Notes under the pieces: generated by a model | The model's database searches: none | Seen by the model: only the letters and a program-made list of their open reading frames with translations | Told to the model about the DNA's origin: nothing | Program-made: the position numbers and the translations under genes | From: Acidobacteriota bacterium | GTDB taxonomy: Bacteria; Acidobacteriota; UBA6911 | Direction: 5' to 3' | Length of the DNA stretch: 51,871 nucleotides | NCBI GenBank assembly: GCA_016934295.1 | Contig: JAFGTD010000258.1 | Coordinates: 1 to 51,871 of the forward strand | In this document: positions 43,054 through 51,871 of the stretch, piece by piece | Layout of the letters: every line of letters starts with the position of its first letter | How positions within the stretch are numbered: the first letter of the stretch is position 1

Positions 43054-44694
43054 TTAAAGCTTTTTTTTCGTATGCATCTCTATGAGCTCCCGAGCCTCAT
43101 CCCGTCTGGCGATAGCTTCCTTCAGCTGGTTGTCCAGTTCGAGAGCCACCTTGTAGCTGGCTTCCTCCCCGACGTACAACAACAGGAGTTCCTGCCGCAG
43201 AAAGTTTTTAAGGACGGCATCGTTCTCCTTCCATTCTTCTTCGCTGAGGGAAACGGATCTGGAACTCACAAATTCCCGGAATTTTCCCATGAGGGCATCG
43301 TCTATTTTTACCTGTTGTGCGACTTCCTGCTTACGCTTTTCCGATGCCGTTTCGAGCTCTTCCTTGGAGACCTGCTGATACAGGACCGACGGAATTTCGC
43401 CCGAGAAAATCCTGGAAGCAAACTCCCTGGGCAGCCTTCGCCCCTGAACACGGCTGGCACCCTTCTGGAGATTATCCACTTTGACAATCACGTCGGGATT
43501 TATTCCGCCTCCGCCGTAAACGACCCGGCCGCTGTCCGTGTAATATGCTTCCTTATCCGCGGTCGCATCGTCTTCTTCATGGTTGGAAAAATAGCTGAAA
43601 TAACTTTCGGAATAATCGCGCTGTATCAACCGGTTGCTCGGCGTGTAGTACTTGCCGGTAGTCAGAGCAAGGCCGCGGCCGCCTTCAAGAGGGAATAGCG
43701 TCTGCACCAGTGCTTTGCCGAAGCTGGTCTCTCCTACAATCAGTGCGCGGTCGTGATCCTGAAGGGCGCCTGCCACGATTTCACTGGCACTGGCGCTGGA
43801 CTGGTTGATCATAACAATCATTGCATATTGCTTTTTCTTCGGCCGCAAGGCTTTATAGTCCCGGTCCTCCCGTCCCGTTCTCGACCTGGTTCGGACAATG
43901 ATCTGGTCTTTTTCGAGAAACCGATCGGAAACCGCCAGGGCCTGGCTCAACGCGCCTCCGGGATTGTCCCTCAGATCGAGGATCAACAGTTTCAGGTTTT
44001 CTTCATTGATCGAATCGAGCGCCTCATCCAGCTCGGCCCCAGTTGTTTCAGCAAAACGGGCGATGCGGATGTAACCGACGTCCGGCGTCAAATTGAATGC
44101 GAATTTAATCGTGTAAATGTCGATCTCATCGCGCTCGACCGCAAACAATAGCGGGGCCTCTTCGCCCGGTCGGTGTACGGTAATATTGACGATCGTTCCC
44201 TTGGGTCCCTTCAGGTTGGGAATAACTTCCGTGTTCATATCCCAGTCGTCGATCGGTTCCCCTTCGATCTCGGCGATTACGTCACCGGCACGTAATCCCG
44301 CCTTGTAGGCAGGCGTTCCCGGAGCCGGAGGCTCGACTATGACGACTCTTCCACTGCCGGGAGTTTCGGACCGGATCGAGATCCCAAGCCCGTAATACTT
44401 ACCCTTCTGCTCTTCCTGAAGCTGGTTAAAATCACGATCCGAAAAGAATGAACTGTGGGGATCGAGAGTGCGAAGCATCCCACGAATCCCGCTCTCCACG
44501 AGGTCTTCGAAGGAGACATCGCCGACATAGTTCGCCTCTACAGTGTCCAGCACTTCAGTAAAACTTCGCAGGAATTCCCTGTTGTCGGGGGATGTGTCCG
44601 CGGCAACGGTCCTGTCGCCGCCCCAGAATCCGCCCAGGACGGCGGCCGTAGAAATCGAAAACAATATTAGGATTATACCGAGTCTATTTCGCAT
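43054..44694 (-). CDS. S41-family C-terminal processing protease (CtpA type)
   Basis: 546 residues from ATG 44694 (AGAGGA upstream). A signal/anchor segment (RNRLGIILILFSIST) leads to an N-terminal helix region, a PDZ domain (GLGISIRSE, then AYKAGLRAGDVIAEIEGEPI), and the S41 catalytic core. The core shows DLRDNPGGALSQA, NQSSASASEI with the nucleophilic Ser, and GKALVQTLFPL with the Lys of the Ser-Lys dyad. A charged C-terminal helical tail follows. These periplasmic proteases trim envelope proteins. It stands alone downstream of rtcB, facing it. Confidence 0.93.
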   Translation of the reverse strand: MRNRLGIILILFSISTAAVLGGFWGGDRTVAADTSPDNREFLRSFTEVLDTVEANYVGDVSFEDLVESGIRGMLRTLDPHSSFFSDRDFNQLQEEQKGKYYGLGISIRSETPGSGRVVIVEPPAPGTPAYKAGLRAGDVIAEIEGEPIDDWDMNTEVIPNLKGPKGTIVNITVHRPGEEAPLLFAVERDEIDIYTIKFAFNLTPDVGYIRIARFAETTGAELDEALDSINEENLKLLILDLRDNPGGALSQALAVSDRFLEKDQIIVRTRSRTGREDRDYKALRPKKKQYAMIVMINQSSASASEIVAGALQDHDRALIVGETSFGKALVQTLFPLEGGRGLALTTGKYYTPSNRLIQRDYSESYFSYFSNHEEDDATADKEAYYTDSGRVVYGGGGINPDVIVKVDNLQKGASRVQGRRLPREFASRIFSGEIPSVLYQQVSKEELETASEKRKQEVAQQVKIDDALMGKFREFVSSRSVSLSEEEWKENDAVLKNFLRQELLLLYVGEEASYKVALELDNQLKEAIARRDEARELIEMHTKKKL

Positions 44695-44859
44695 CAGGTC
44701 CTCTTGGTAAAAGGTTTTCAGCAATTTAGTATACCATCATCGGGAAAAAGTCGATCGATTGGATGAAGGGAAAGATCCCGACATGAAAAGAATAAAATTC
44801 CCGGGATCTCAAAATACCTTTCCTGCAAGTATGTTCGGTTTGAAACTTCAGTGCACGGA

Positions 44860-46500
44860 TCATTGTTTCGTAGTGAAGGCAACACGGGCAAGAACCGCCG
44901 CAGAAGCTTCCGCCATGGAATCATAGAACGAAACGAATTTCCCTGTTTCGTCCGCCTTCTGCAAGCCCAGATTCCGGGCCCATCGATAGCCGATCGGCTG
45001 GTATAAAAGCTCTGCCTGGATGGTATAGGGGCCTGCATCCTGCTTCAGATCTATGGAGTAGAGAGTTCGGTCACCGGATCCTGCAAAATCGGCATCCTCC
45101 CGCGCCGGTCCCTGCACGGAGACATCCCGATCGGCTTTCAACTTGTCGAATCCCCGGGGCAGCAGACGATTGTCCTTGATATAGCGCACTGCACTTAAAA
45201 GACCTGTCGTCACATTCCCTTCGCCATCCTCCATAATTGCCTCATAAACCTGGACTTTTTCAGGATCGTCAATCTCTTCATAATGCGGTTCATACGCACC
45301 GGAATGGGTGTCGTTGTCATTGCCCTGAATGGATCCATCCGGGGATAGGGATCCGGACTGGAATACCGGATTGCCCTGCCCATCGCGCACGGTGAAATGA
45401 ATCCACACGCGCCTGGAAGGATATGCTGTCGGCAGCTTGTGACCGGCAAGATTCTCTATTTCTACCTCCGCAGACAACCTTCCCCGCGAATGCCTCACAT
45501 TATTTATCGACATGCGTACGGAATCCCTTTCCAGGTGCTCAATGGTCCTGCGGGAAACTTTATCGAGTTCCTGGGGTAAAGCCTTCACATTCGTCAGATC
45601 TCGATAACGATTCAATATACGGGGCATGAAAAAATTCCCCCCGCGAAAAACATGCCGCGAGAGGCGGCTTCTCGGCTGGCCAAGTACGGAAGAAATAGCC
45701 ATATCCTTTTCAACGGTCGGCAGGTGGCAGGACGGGCATCCCTGATTCGGGGAATAGCTGCTGTGGCGCCATTCCAGGTAGGGGACCTGTTCCGGCAACT
45801 CCCCGATTACCTCCCCTTCGGCATTCAGAGAATGGGTGTAAAGAGTATGACAGGTGGCGCAAATCTCGGATTCCCCCAGATGGGCAGACTGAACCGGCAC
45901 AAAACCTGTGGACGATTGCATGATTGTCCGGCGGCCTTCATCCACATCGAAGGGCCCGAAGATGGAGCGGGCGTTTATTTTCAGGTTGGTATCAATGACA
46001 AATCCACCGACAAAACTTTCCCTGCTCCCTAATTCCTTATCCTCGATCTGATGGCATGCGGTGCAGGAAACTCCGTCGACAGCCAGCATTGCGGCGCGCG
46101 GTTCAGCTGCGGCGGGCTGCAGATTCGCAAAAATGCCGTATGTTTTCCCTGCAGCCCTTGCCTCGAAACGCGCCATCGGCATATGACAGATCGAACATTC
46201 GTTTTCAATAGCCGCCCCAGCTGTGGGATGGTCCAGGACTTCCCTGCGGACAGCAGCCTGCCAGTAGGGATCCCTTGCGGAATTGGCCATCATCGAAGCC
46301 CTCCAGTCCGTCCCGATCGAGACATCCGCACCCGAAGGCGCAATCAGACCGTTGTGGCAGGCCATGCATCTGTCCGAGGCAAGAAAGAGCGAGGGATTTT
46401 CTCCGGCTGAACCTGCCGCCGGACCCTGATAAAACACTCCGGAGATCAGTACCAGGCCGGCAAGAAATACGCGTAACGTAAACATCATGTCAATCACCAT
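44860..46500 (-). CDS. Exported pentaheme c-type cytochrome
   Basis: 546 residues with an N-terminal signal peptide and five CxxCH heme sites: CMACH, CSICH, CTACH, CATCH and CPSCH, all in the first half. The second half has a conserved-looking domain (NLAGHKLPTAYPSRRVWIHFTVRD) seen after cytochrome c554-type heme clusters, and ends in beta-rich sequence. It probably carries electrons in the periplasm or on the outer membrane. It overlaps the end of the upstream cytochrome/barrel gene by 7 bp (ATGGTGA), so the two are coupled. The start may also be ATG 46488 or 46485. Redox partner unknown. Confidence 0.88.
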   Translation of the reverse strand: MVIDMMFTLRVFLAGLVLISGVFYQGPAAGSAGENPSLFLASDRCMACHNGLIAPSGADVSIGTDWRASMMANSARDPYWQAAVRREVLDHPTAGAAIENECSICHMPMARFEARAAGKTYGIFANLQPAAAEPRAAMLAVDGVSCTACHQIEDKELGSRESFVGGFVIDTNLKINARSIFGPFDVDEGRRTIMQSSTGFVPVQSAHLGESEICATCHTLYTHSLNAEGEVIGELPEQVPYLEWRHSSYSPNQGCPSCHLPTVEKDMAISSVLGQPRSRLSRHVFRGGNFFMPRILNRYRDLTNVKALPQELDKVSRRTIEHLERDSVRMSINNVRHSRGRLSAEVEIENLAGHKLPTAYPSRRVWIHFTVRDGQGNPVFQSGSLSPDGSIQGNDNDTHSGAYEPHYEEIDDPEKVQVYEAIMEDGEGNVTTGLLSAVRYIKDNRLLPRGFDKLKADRDVSVQGPAREDADFAGSGDRTLYSIDLKQDAGPYTIQAELLYQPIGYRWARNLGLQKADETGKFVSFYDSMAEASAAVLARVAFTTKQ

Positions 46501-47657
46501 CCGCTGAAAAAGCCGCCGTCAAACCAGTCCCAAAGAAGATAAAACAACAGCTGGGTATCCCGGACATCGCTGTCGGTTAAAGGCAGCCGGACACCGACAT
46601 TGGCCATAATATGCTGCCTCTGGTTCAATGTGACCTGAATCTGCGGCACAACATCCCATTGCACATACTCTTCCGATTCAAGCTCTCTTGCTCCCAGAAA
46701 TTCACATATGGGAGACCAGGACCTTCCAAACTGTCCCGAAGTAAATGTGCGTCCCAGGGAAAAGCGCCAGAACGCCTCCCGGCCGGCCCGGTCGGTATCG
46801 ACGGGAAGCTCGAATCCGGCCTGGGACTGAAAGAAAAACTCCGAGGGAAGTATCTGCCCGAAAGAGACAAAAGGCTCAAAAACTGTCGTACCCTTGCCGA
46901 AACCTTTTTCCCTGTCTCCTGTAGGTACGACGATTTCTCCGGTTGCGCTGAAAATCGTCCCTGTTCGGGCGTTGTGAAAGAATGCTCGCTTGACGCCCAG
47001 GGCCACGTCCCCGAGCCCCCCGACCCAGTTCCCGGCGGGCGTCTCCTCAGACCCGGAGCCATCCTGCTCCTCCCAGCCGAAGGGAATGGTCAGCTCGAAC
47101 TGATTGCGGGCCCCGAAACGCTTCTCATAGACAATCTTATTGGTCACCGCCCCCTGTCCCTCTACGTCGATTGCCAGAGAATATACGGCTTCATCTTCGG
47201 GATAAGCTTTTTCGGTAGCCAGGGAGCGGGGCAGATTCAGTTCTCCCGGGGGCCAGTCCGGATTCCCGCAAAAACTTCGGATATACGCAACAATCAATTC
47301 CAAATCTTCGAAACTGAGCGCTTTGCCGAAAGCCGGCATGAGTTTCGAAAATCCCCGTACGGGTCCTCCCTGGTGGGCGACCGCCACCCAGTCCGCATCC
47401 GGTTCCCTGGATGAAAAACTGCAATCAGTGAAGTCGGGGAGCGGCAGATCGAAACCAACATGATATTGAGGCGCACCTCTGCCGTCCGCTCCGTGACAGC
47501 TGGAACATGCAGTCAGGTAAAGGGTTTCACCTTTTTTATTTGCTTGCGCCGGACCTTGCCTTGATTCGGCACCCGGCACAAGCGCGAACATCAGCAGCCC
47601 GATCGTAAAAAGGGCGGCAATGACGACTTCATGCCGGGAATTTCTTCTCCAGGTCAT
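46494..47657 (-). CDS. Monoheme cytochrome c fused to an outer-membrane beta-barrel-like domain
   Basis: 387 residues from ATG 47657 (GGGGA upstream). A signal peptide (ending near GAESRQG) precedes a cytochrome c domain with CSSCH (residues ~50-54) and a later axial Met candidate in SKLMPAFGKAL. From about residue 125 the sequence is strand-rich and amphipathic (ATGEIVVPTGDREKG, VFEPFVSFGQIL, RQHIMANVGVRLPL), with alternating aromatic residues and a final Trp, as in outer-membrane barrels. A heme domain fused to a barrel could pass electrons across the outer membrane. It is followed by the pentaheme cytochrome, with overlapping ends. The barrel call is from composition, not a named family. 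Confidence 0.78.
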   Translation of the reverse strand: MTWRRNSRHEVVIAALFTIGLLMFALVPGAESRQGPAQANKKGETLYLTACSSCHGADGRGAPQYHVGFDLPLPDFTDCSFSSREPDADWVAVAHQGGPVRGFSKLMPAFGKALSFEDLELIVAYIRSFCGNPDWPPGELNLPRSLATEKAYPEDEAVYSLAIDVEGQGAVTNKIVYEKRFGARNQFELTIPFGWEEQDGSGSEETPAGNWVGGLGDVALGVKRAFFHNARTGTIFSATGEIVVPTGDREKGFGKGTTVFEPFVSFGQILPSEFFFQSQAGFELPVDTDRAGREAFWRFSLGRTFTSGQFGRSWSPICEFLGARELESEEYVQWDVVPQIQVTLNQRQHIMANVGVRLPLTDSDVRDTQLLFYLLWDWFDGGFFSGW

Positions 47658-47982
47658 GTTTATCCCCTGCATAATTTAAGTGCCATCGGGTCTATACACC
47701 CCGATATGGAATTGTAAAACTCCCCAGTCAGATAGGCCGAGTATATCGCTACAGATGCGTGAAAACAAGAAAACGCACTAAATCGATAAAACTCTCTCAT
47801 CTGCAGGTAAGGGAAGGATATACAACCGCAGCGAACAGCCCTGATACCGGCGCATCCGTAAAACCATGCACCCACCTGAATTATTGGAAATAATTTTTTT
47901 CGACTAATTACCGTTTTTTATTGACGACACGTCCTTATTGGGTTATGAAAATCAGTTTCATATTAGAGAAATTACCCTGTAA
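47658..47982. promoter_or_regulatory. Divergent promoter region with a candidate -35/-10 pair
   Basis: The 325-bp gap separates the cytochrome genes from the OprB-like gene. TTGACG (47921-47926) and TATGAA (47944-47949) are 17 bp apart and end 33 bp before the OprB-like ATG, a fair sigma-70-type promoter. The cytochrome side has no comparable match, and no gene is seen. Confidence 0.5.
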
Positions 47983-49218
47983 ATGCTTAAACATATAGCA
48001 AGAATCATCCCTCTTTTTATGCTTTCAGTGCCCACCATGCTACCGGCACAGGAAAACACCGAACATCATGAGAAATCTTTGTTGACTATCAGCCGCCATC
48101 CTCGACTTGAGAATATAGGGATTCAGCTGCAGGCCGGCTATATAGGCGAATTCTGGGCCAATACCCGCGGGGGAATAAAGCGCGGCCAAACCCATCTGCA
48201 CGAAATCGATCTTTCCGTCACATTGGACACCGAAGGAGCCGGCCTGTGGTCGAACGGAGAATTCTTCCTCCAACTTTTATCCCAACAGGGAGGAGATCTG
48301 TTGAGCGAAGAGTTCGTGGGAGACTGCCAGACCGTCAGCAACATCGAAACAGCGCACTCAAGCAGGCTCCATCAACTCTGGTACGAACAAAGTCTTCTGA
48401 ACGAAAAATTGTCCCTTTTGTTCGGGATCCATGATTTCAATTCCGATTTTGCGGTAAACGAACACGGTTCCCATTTTATTAACAGCGCCTTCGGACTTTC
48501 AAGCGATGTGGCCATGGCTGCGAGGCCCTGTACATTCCCCCTGGCGGCCCCGGGAATTCGCGCCAGATTCACGCCCCACCCCTCATGGGAATTCCTGCTG
48601 GGCGTTTACAACGGCAATCCCGGTGACCCCGTAGAGCAAAAACACTTACCAAAACTTGATTTTGACAACCGTGCGGGCGCACTCCTTGCTATCGAAGTCG
48701 CCTATCATTACAGCCGGGCTTTCCTTCCCGGGACGGTTAAATTCGGATACTGGAAGAACACGGGAACCTTTGAGGATCTTCTCAATGTGGATTCTTCCGG
48801 CAATCCTGTCGAACATAAAGGGAATCACGGCTGGTATTTGATTGCGGACAAGAAAATCACGGCGGAAAATCACGGAAGCCGGGGACTCGGGGCCTTCCTG
48901 CAACTCGGATGGACACCGAAAGAAAACCTCAGCCCGTTCGATACCTACATAGGCGCGGGCATGCATTATACAGGATTGATCCCGCATCGGGACGAAGATG
49001 AAACCGGCATTGCCGTAGCCCGTGCCGGGGTCAACGACAAAATCAGATTCGCTGCAGGGAGAGAACGGGCGGAAACAACCCTGGAAATAACCTACCGTGC
49101 GGTGCTGCATCCCAACGTAGCCTTACAGCCGGACCTGCAGTTTATTATCAATCCCGGGGCGGATCCCGACCTACGGGATGCCATCGCTGCGGGAGTCCGA
49201 CTGGAACTGGCTTTCTGA
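47983..49218 (+). CDS. OprB-like carbohydrate porin
   Basis: 411 residues with a signal peptide (cleavage near LPAQ). The strand-rich body has OprB-type phrases: HLHEIDLSVTLDTEGAGLW early, LWYEQSLLNEKLSLLFGIHDFNSDFAVNEHG, FPLAAPGIRARFTPHPSWEFLLGVYNGNPGDP, and a C-terminus ITYRAVLHPNVALQPDLQFIINPG ending in LELAF, typical of the family's last strands. OprB proteins let sugars or related solutes across the outer membrane. The gene is divergent from the cytochromes and 113 bp before the symporter; joint use of solutes is plausible. Confidence 0.87.
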   Translation: MLKHIARIIPLFMLSVPTMLPAQENTEHHEKSLLTISRHPRLENIGIQLQAGYIGEFWANTRGGIKRGQTHLHEIDLSVTLDTEGAGLWSNGEFFLQLLSQQGGDLLSEEFVGDCQTVSNIETAHSSRLHQLWYEQSLLNEKLSLLFGIHDFNSDFAVNEHGSHFINSAFGLSSDVAMAARPCTFPLAAPGIRARFTPHPSWEFLLGVYNGNPGDPVEQKHLPKLDFDNRAGALLAIEVAYHYSRAFLPGTVKFGYWKNTGTFEDLLNVDSSGNPVEHKGNHGWYLIADKKITAENHGSRGLGAFLQLGWTPKENLSPFDTYIGAGMHYTGLIPHRDEDETGIAVARAGVNDKIRFAAGRERAETTLEITYRAVLHPNVALQPDLQFIINPGADPDLRDAIAAGVRLELAF

Positions 49219-49331
49219 ATGTAATATCCCTCCACCTTTTCCCTTGATTGCCGCAATATAAGGCCCTATAAGGTTTGTCCAGTAATCCACGGACAAAAAG
49301 CATAAGAAGTTCGGGATGAAAAAGGAATCCA

Positions 49332-50681
49332 ATGGAGATTGATCGGACCATCCTGAATATCGTTCAAAAAGCCAGCGAATACGTCTGGGGCGCCCCGATG
49401 CTTGTTCTGCTGGTGGGCACCGGTATTTTTCTGACGATTCGATTGCGCGGCCTGCAATTTCACGGCCTCTTCCATTCACTGTACCTGGCATTTATCAAGA
49501 GGCGGGAAGACGAAGCCTCGGAGGGCGACATCACCCATTTCCAGGCATTGATGACCGCGCTTTCCGCCACGGTCGGAACCGGCAACATCGCCGGAGTGGC
49601 CATTGCAATTGCCGTGGGAGGCCCGGGAGCGCTGTTCTGGATGTGGATCACGGGCCTGTTCGGGATGGCTACCAAATATGCCGAAGCGGTCCTGGCGGTG
49701 AAATACCGCGAACAGGATAATTCCGGCTCCATGCGGGGCGGGCCCATGTATTACATTTCAAAGGGACTGGGATGGCGATGGCTGGCTGTTGTTTTCGCCG
49801 TACTGGCTTCGGTCGCCGCTTTCGGTATCGGAAATATGGTCCAGTCCAATTCAGTCGCCGAGGCGGTTTCAGCCACATTTCATATCGAACCATGGATTTC
49901 CGGGCTCTTCCTGGCGGTCATCACCGGGTGTGTCATTATCGGCGGCATTAAAACCATCGGCAGAGTGACCTCTGTCCTGGTGCCGGTCATGATTGTTTTT
50001 TACATCCTTGCCGCTGTTGTCGTCCTTATTATCAATTTCAGATCGATCCCGGAAACAGTCGGCCTGGTTTTCACTCATGCATTCACGGCCACGGCCGCAA
50101 CCGGGGGATTCCTGGGCGCTTTCGTCAAGGATACGATCCGCCTGGGCGTTTCCAGGGGCGTCTTTTCCAACGAATCCGGCTTGGGAAGCGCACCGATCGC
50201 CGCAGCCGCAGCTCAGACCAAAAATCCGGTAACCCAGGCGCTGGTATCCATGACCCAGACATTCATCGACACTATTGTGGTCTGTACCCTGACGGGATTC
50301 GTCATTCTTACCACCGGCGTATGGAACAGCGGCGCAACCGGCGCGGAATTGACTACGATGGCGTTCAATACGGGGCTGAAGGGGAGTATCGGTGAGATCA
50401 TAGTCGCCGTCGGTCTGATTCTCTTTGCCTATTCAACCATGCTCGGATGGTGCTATTACGGCGAAAAATCGCTGGAATACCTGTTCGGATCGAAATTAAT
50501 CCGACCCTATCGATTCGCCTTCTGCCTTGCCGTTTTCGTCGGCGCCTATACAAAATTGGATCTTGTCTGGGCGGTCGCCGACGTGTTCAACGGCCTGATG
50601 GCCGTGCCCAACCTGATTGCCCTGCTCGCCCTGTCAGGAGTCGTCGTGGCTGAAACAAAACGGTTTTATAAACGACGGTAA
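49332..50681 (+). CDS. Sodium:alanine symporter (AGCS family)
   Basis: 449 residues with about ten to eleven membrane helices. Family marks are seen: [22 protein letters not shown], the motif [11 protein letters not shown], and [19 protein letters not shown], with a Cys-Tyr-Tyr-Gly-Glu ([13 protein letters not shown]) near the C-terminus. These transporters take up alanine or glycine with Na+. ATG 49332 has AAGGA upstream. It could share a transcript with the OprB-like gene, 113 bp before it. Confidence 0.94.
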   Translation: MEIDRTILNIVQKASEYVWGAPMLVLLVGTGIFLTIRLRGLQFHGLFHSLYLAFIKRREDEASEGDITHFQALMTALSATVGTGNIAGVAIAIAVGGPGALFWMWITGLFGMATKYAEAVLAVKYREQDNSGSMRGGPMYYISKGLGWRWLAVVFAVLASVAAFGIGNMVQSNSVAEAVSATFHIEPWISGLFLAVITGCVIIGGIKTIGRVTSVLVPVMIVFYILAAVVVLIINFRSIPETVGLVFTHAFTATAATGGFLGAFVKDTIRLGVSRGVFSNESGLGSAPIAAAAAQTKNPVTQALVSMTQTFIDTIVVCTLTGFVILTTGVWNSGATGAELTTMAFNTGLKGSIGEIIVAVGLILFAYSTMLGWCYYGEKSLEYLFGSKLIRPYRFAFCLAVFVGAYTKLDLVWAVADVFNGLMAVPNLIALLALSGVVVAETKRFYKRR

Positions 50682-50832
50682 CCGATAAGATCGATTTTTT
50701 TGAGACAAAAACAGGCTTAATGCATCAGTATTTGCAGCACAAATATTCATTGATATTTTAATTCCATAAAATAGTATGATTGCAAATAACCAGCCCGCGT
50801 CTTTGGAATATCCTTCAAAGGAATCGTCTATT

Positions 50833-51660
50833 ATGAAAAAGAAACGTCCGGCCCGACTCTTCCTGTTGTTTTGCATGTTATTGTTTTCCTCCCCCATCCT
50901 TCTTGGCGGAAATATAAATAAGAATGCGGAAAATCAGCTGAAAAAATTATATGAGAAAAAGACATTCATCCTGCGTCATTTCTACAGCGGAGAAAAACTA
51001 AAATACAGCCCGGAAGGGATTCTTGTGTCGGGTGGCAAACCTGGGATCTGGACACTGGACGGATTGATTACAATAAACAAGCTGAAGATTAAAAATGAAA
51101 AATTGGAAATGACCGGAAAACGGGAATTCTGGAGCTACGACCAGAAAGAAAAGAAGCCCCGGCAATTCAAGAGTACTGAGAAAACTACTATTGAGATCGG
51201 CCCTTTCAATGCACCGTCTGATGCAACTTTATTACATCAAGCTATCCAAAATATTTTCCTGAAAGACAACGAGCCACTCCATAATGCCGTCCCCGATTAC
51301 TGGAAAAACACCGTCATAAGGTTTTTCACCGGCCAAAATGCCTTAATAAACAATACCCCGAAGAAACAACTCTTTAACCGCGGAGACAACCTCACCCTCC
51401 CGAAATTAATTTCAAAAGCCGATCCTCAATATACCCCTACGGGAAGGAAGCTGAGGGTAGGAGGAACTGTCATGCTTAAGGTGAAAATCGATAAAGAAGG
51501 CAATGTCTCGCTCCAGGAGATCGTCCTGCCACTGGGATTGGATTTGGATGAAAGCGCGATTAAGGCAGTATTGAAATGGAAATACGCGCCGGCATCTCTT
51601 AACGGAGAACCTATCGATTTCGAAACCACGCTTACAATGCAGTTTTACATCGGTTCATAA
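50833..51660 (+). CDS. TonB C-terminal-domain protein, exported
   Basis: 275 residues from ATG 50833; the open frame from 50776 is extended only by unlikely codons. A signal peptide (ARLFLLFCMLLFSSP) is followed by a domain of unknown type (residues ~25-190). A TonB-like C-terminal domain follows: GGTVMLKVKIDKEGNVSLQEIV, then DLDESAIKAVLKWKYAPASLNGEPI. Unlike true TonB it lacks the proline-rich spacer, so it may be an accessory energy-transducer-like protein of the type common in Acidobacteriota. It is alone near the right edge. Confidence 0.83.
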   Translation: MKKKRPARLFLLFCMLLFSSPILLGGNINKNAENQLKKLYEKKTFILRHFYSGEKLKYSPEGILVSGGKPGIWTLDGLITINKLKIKNEKLEMTGKREFWSYDQKEKKPRQFKSTEKTTIEIGPFNAPSDATLLHQAIQNIFLKDNEPLHNAVPDYWKNTVIRFFTGQNALINNTPKKQLFNRGDNLTLPKLISKADPQYTPTGRKLRVGGTVMLKVKIDKEGNVSLQEIVLPLGLDLDESAIKAVLKWKYAPASLNGEPIDFETTLTMQFYIGS

Positions 51661-51871
51661 TGTCTGACGGATATCTATTACCCCCAAAAGGACAGTAGAT
51701 AATAAGCCTGAATTTCTTACAGAGTTTTGCCGCTTTAGTAACCGACCACGCCCGGAAGGCCTGGCTTTGGCTTGCCCCGCACATCGGGGCTCGGGATCGG
51801 TATCGGAATCGGAATCGATCGCAAAGTAGAGAATCTATTTTTTCAAACGTATATGCAGATTCCCGATGTCG
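51661..51871. other. Right-edge intergenic sequence with an ATCGGN array
   Basis: Non-coding stretch after the TonB-like gene. The hexamer array GGGATCGG-TATCGGAATCGG (51792-51814, within 51790-51820) repeats the motif seen at 4171-4236. No gene or terminator is recognised before the window ends. Confidence 0.5.

Noticed and set aside
1-51871. CRISPR arrays, rRNA or tRNA genes
   Set aside because: No regular repeat-spacer pattern, no rRNA-like stretches, and no cloverleaf with a T-loop consensus was recognised by eye.

Overview
The window most likely comes from an anaerobic member of the Acidobacteriota. The evidence is two proteins with the VWFA-related acidobacterial domain (31232-32098 and 39423-41366), an ECF sigma factor followed directly by a very large Ser/Thr kinase whose N-terminus is typical of acidobacterial kinases, and many TonB, porin and secreted beta-helix proteins. 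Anaerobic, sulfur-linked metabolism is indicated by a glycyl radical enzyme with its activase, a Qmo/Hdr-type complex with sulfur carriers, and an arylsulfotransferase. This assignment is inference; no rRNA, tRNA or marker gene is in the window.

Region 1 (1-6351): the 3' end of a xanthine dehydrogenase-family molybdenum subunit, a secreted double pectate-lyase-fold protein with a C-terminal beta-propeller, a MITE-like inverted repeat, an exported SAM methyltransferase with an unclear start, and an exported small cupin. Region 2 (6665-12386): the most notable locus, a tight plus-strand operon. It encodes a UGSC-family protein read through an in-frame UGA that carries a good bacterial SECIS-like hairpin (a candidate selenoprotein and probable lipoprotein), a small cupin, a glycyl-radical-enzyme activase and a glycyl radical enzyme with an unusual Cys-Val-Tyr active-site loop. 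Region 3 (12414-15875): a KaiC-like/PEP-synthase ATP-grasp fusion and an HD-domain protein.

Region 4 (15884-22853): a minus-strand operon with ATGA start/stop overlaps: ArsR regulator, TusA, MvhD-like protein, QmoA-like, HdrA/QmoB-like, a small winged-helix protein, QmoC-like and DsrE. A secreted DsrE is divergent from the regulator. This looks like a Qmo-type quinone-linked complex with its MvhD domain encoded separately, coupled to sulfur-carrier proteins. Region 5 (22907-30708): the ECF sigma/kinase pair, small secreted proteins, a formate/nitrite transporter and a repeat-rich stretch holding gene remnants and palindromes.

Region 6 (30753-38000): two more small cupins, a VWA protein, a tannase-family protein whose catalytic Ser, Asp and His are all replaced, a GltD/DsrL-like flavoprotein with terminal Fe-S clusters, and an aryl-sulfate sulfotransferase. 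Four divergent copies of the same compact cupin family lie across 31 kb, each beside a different catabolic or redox gene. I infer a catabolic island acting on aromatic, polyphenol-like or other carboxylated substrates; the substrate is unknown. Region 7 (38207-51871): a TlpA-like protein, a VWFA protein interrupted by an in-frame TGA, RtcB, a CtpA-type protease, a pentaheme cytochrome next to a cytochrome c/beta-barrel fusion, an OprB-like porin, a Na+/alanine symporter and a TonB-like protein.
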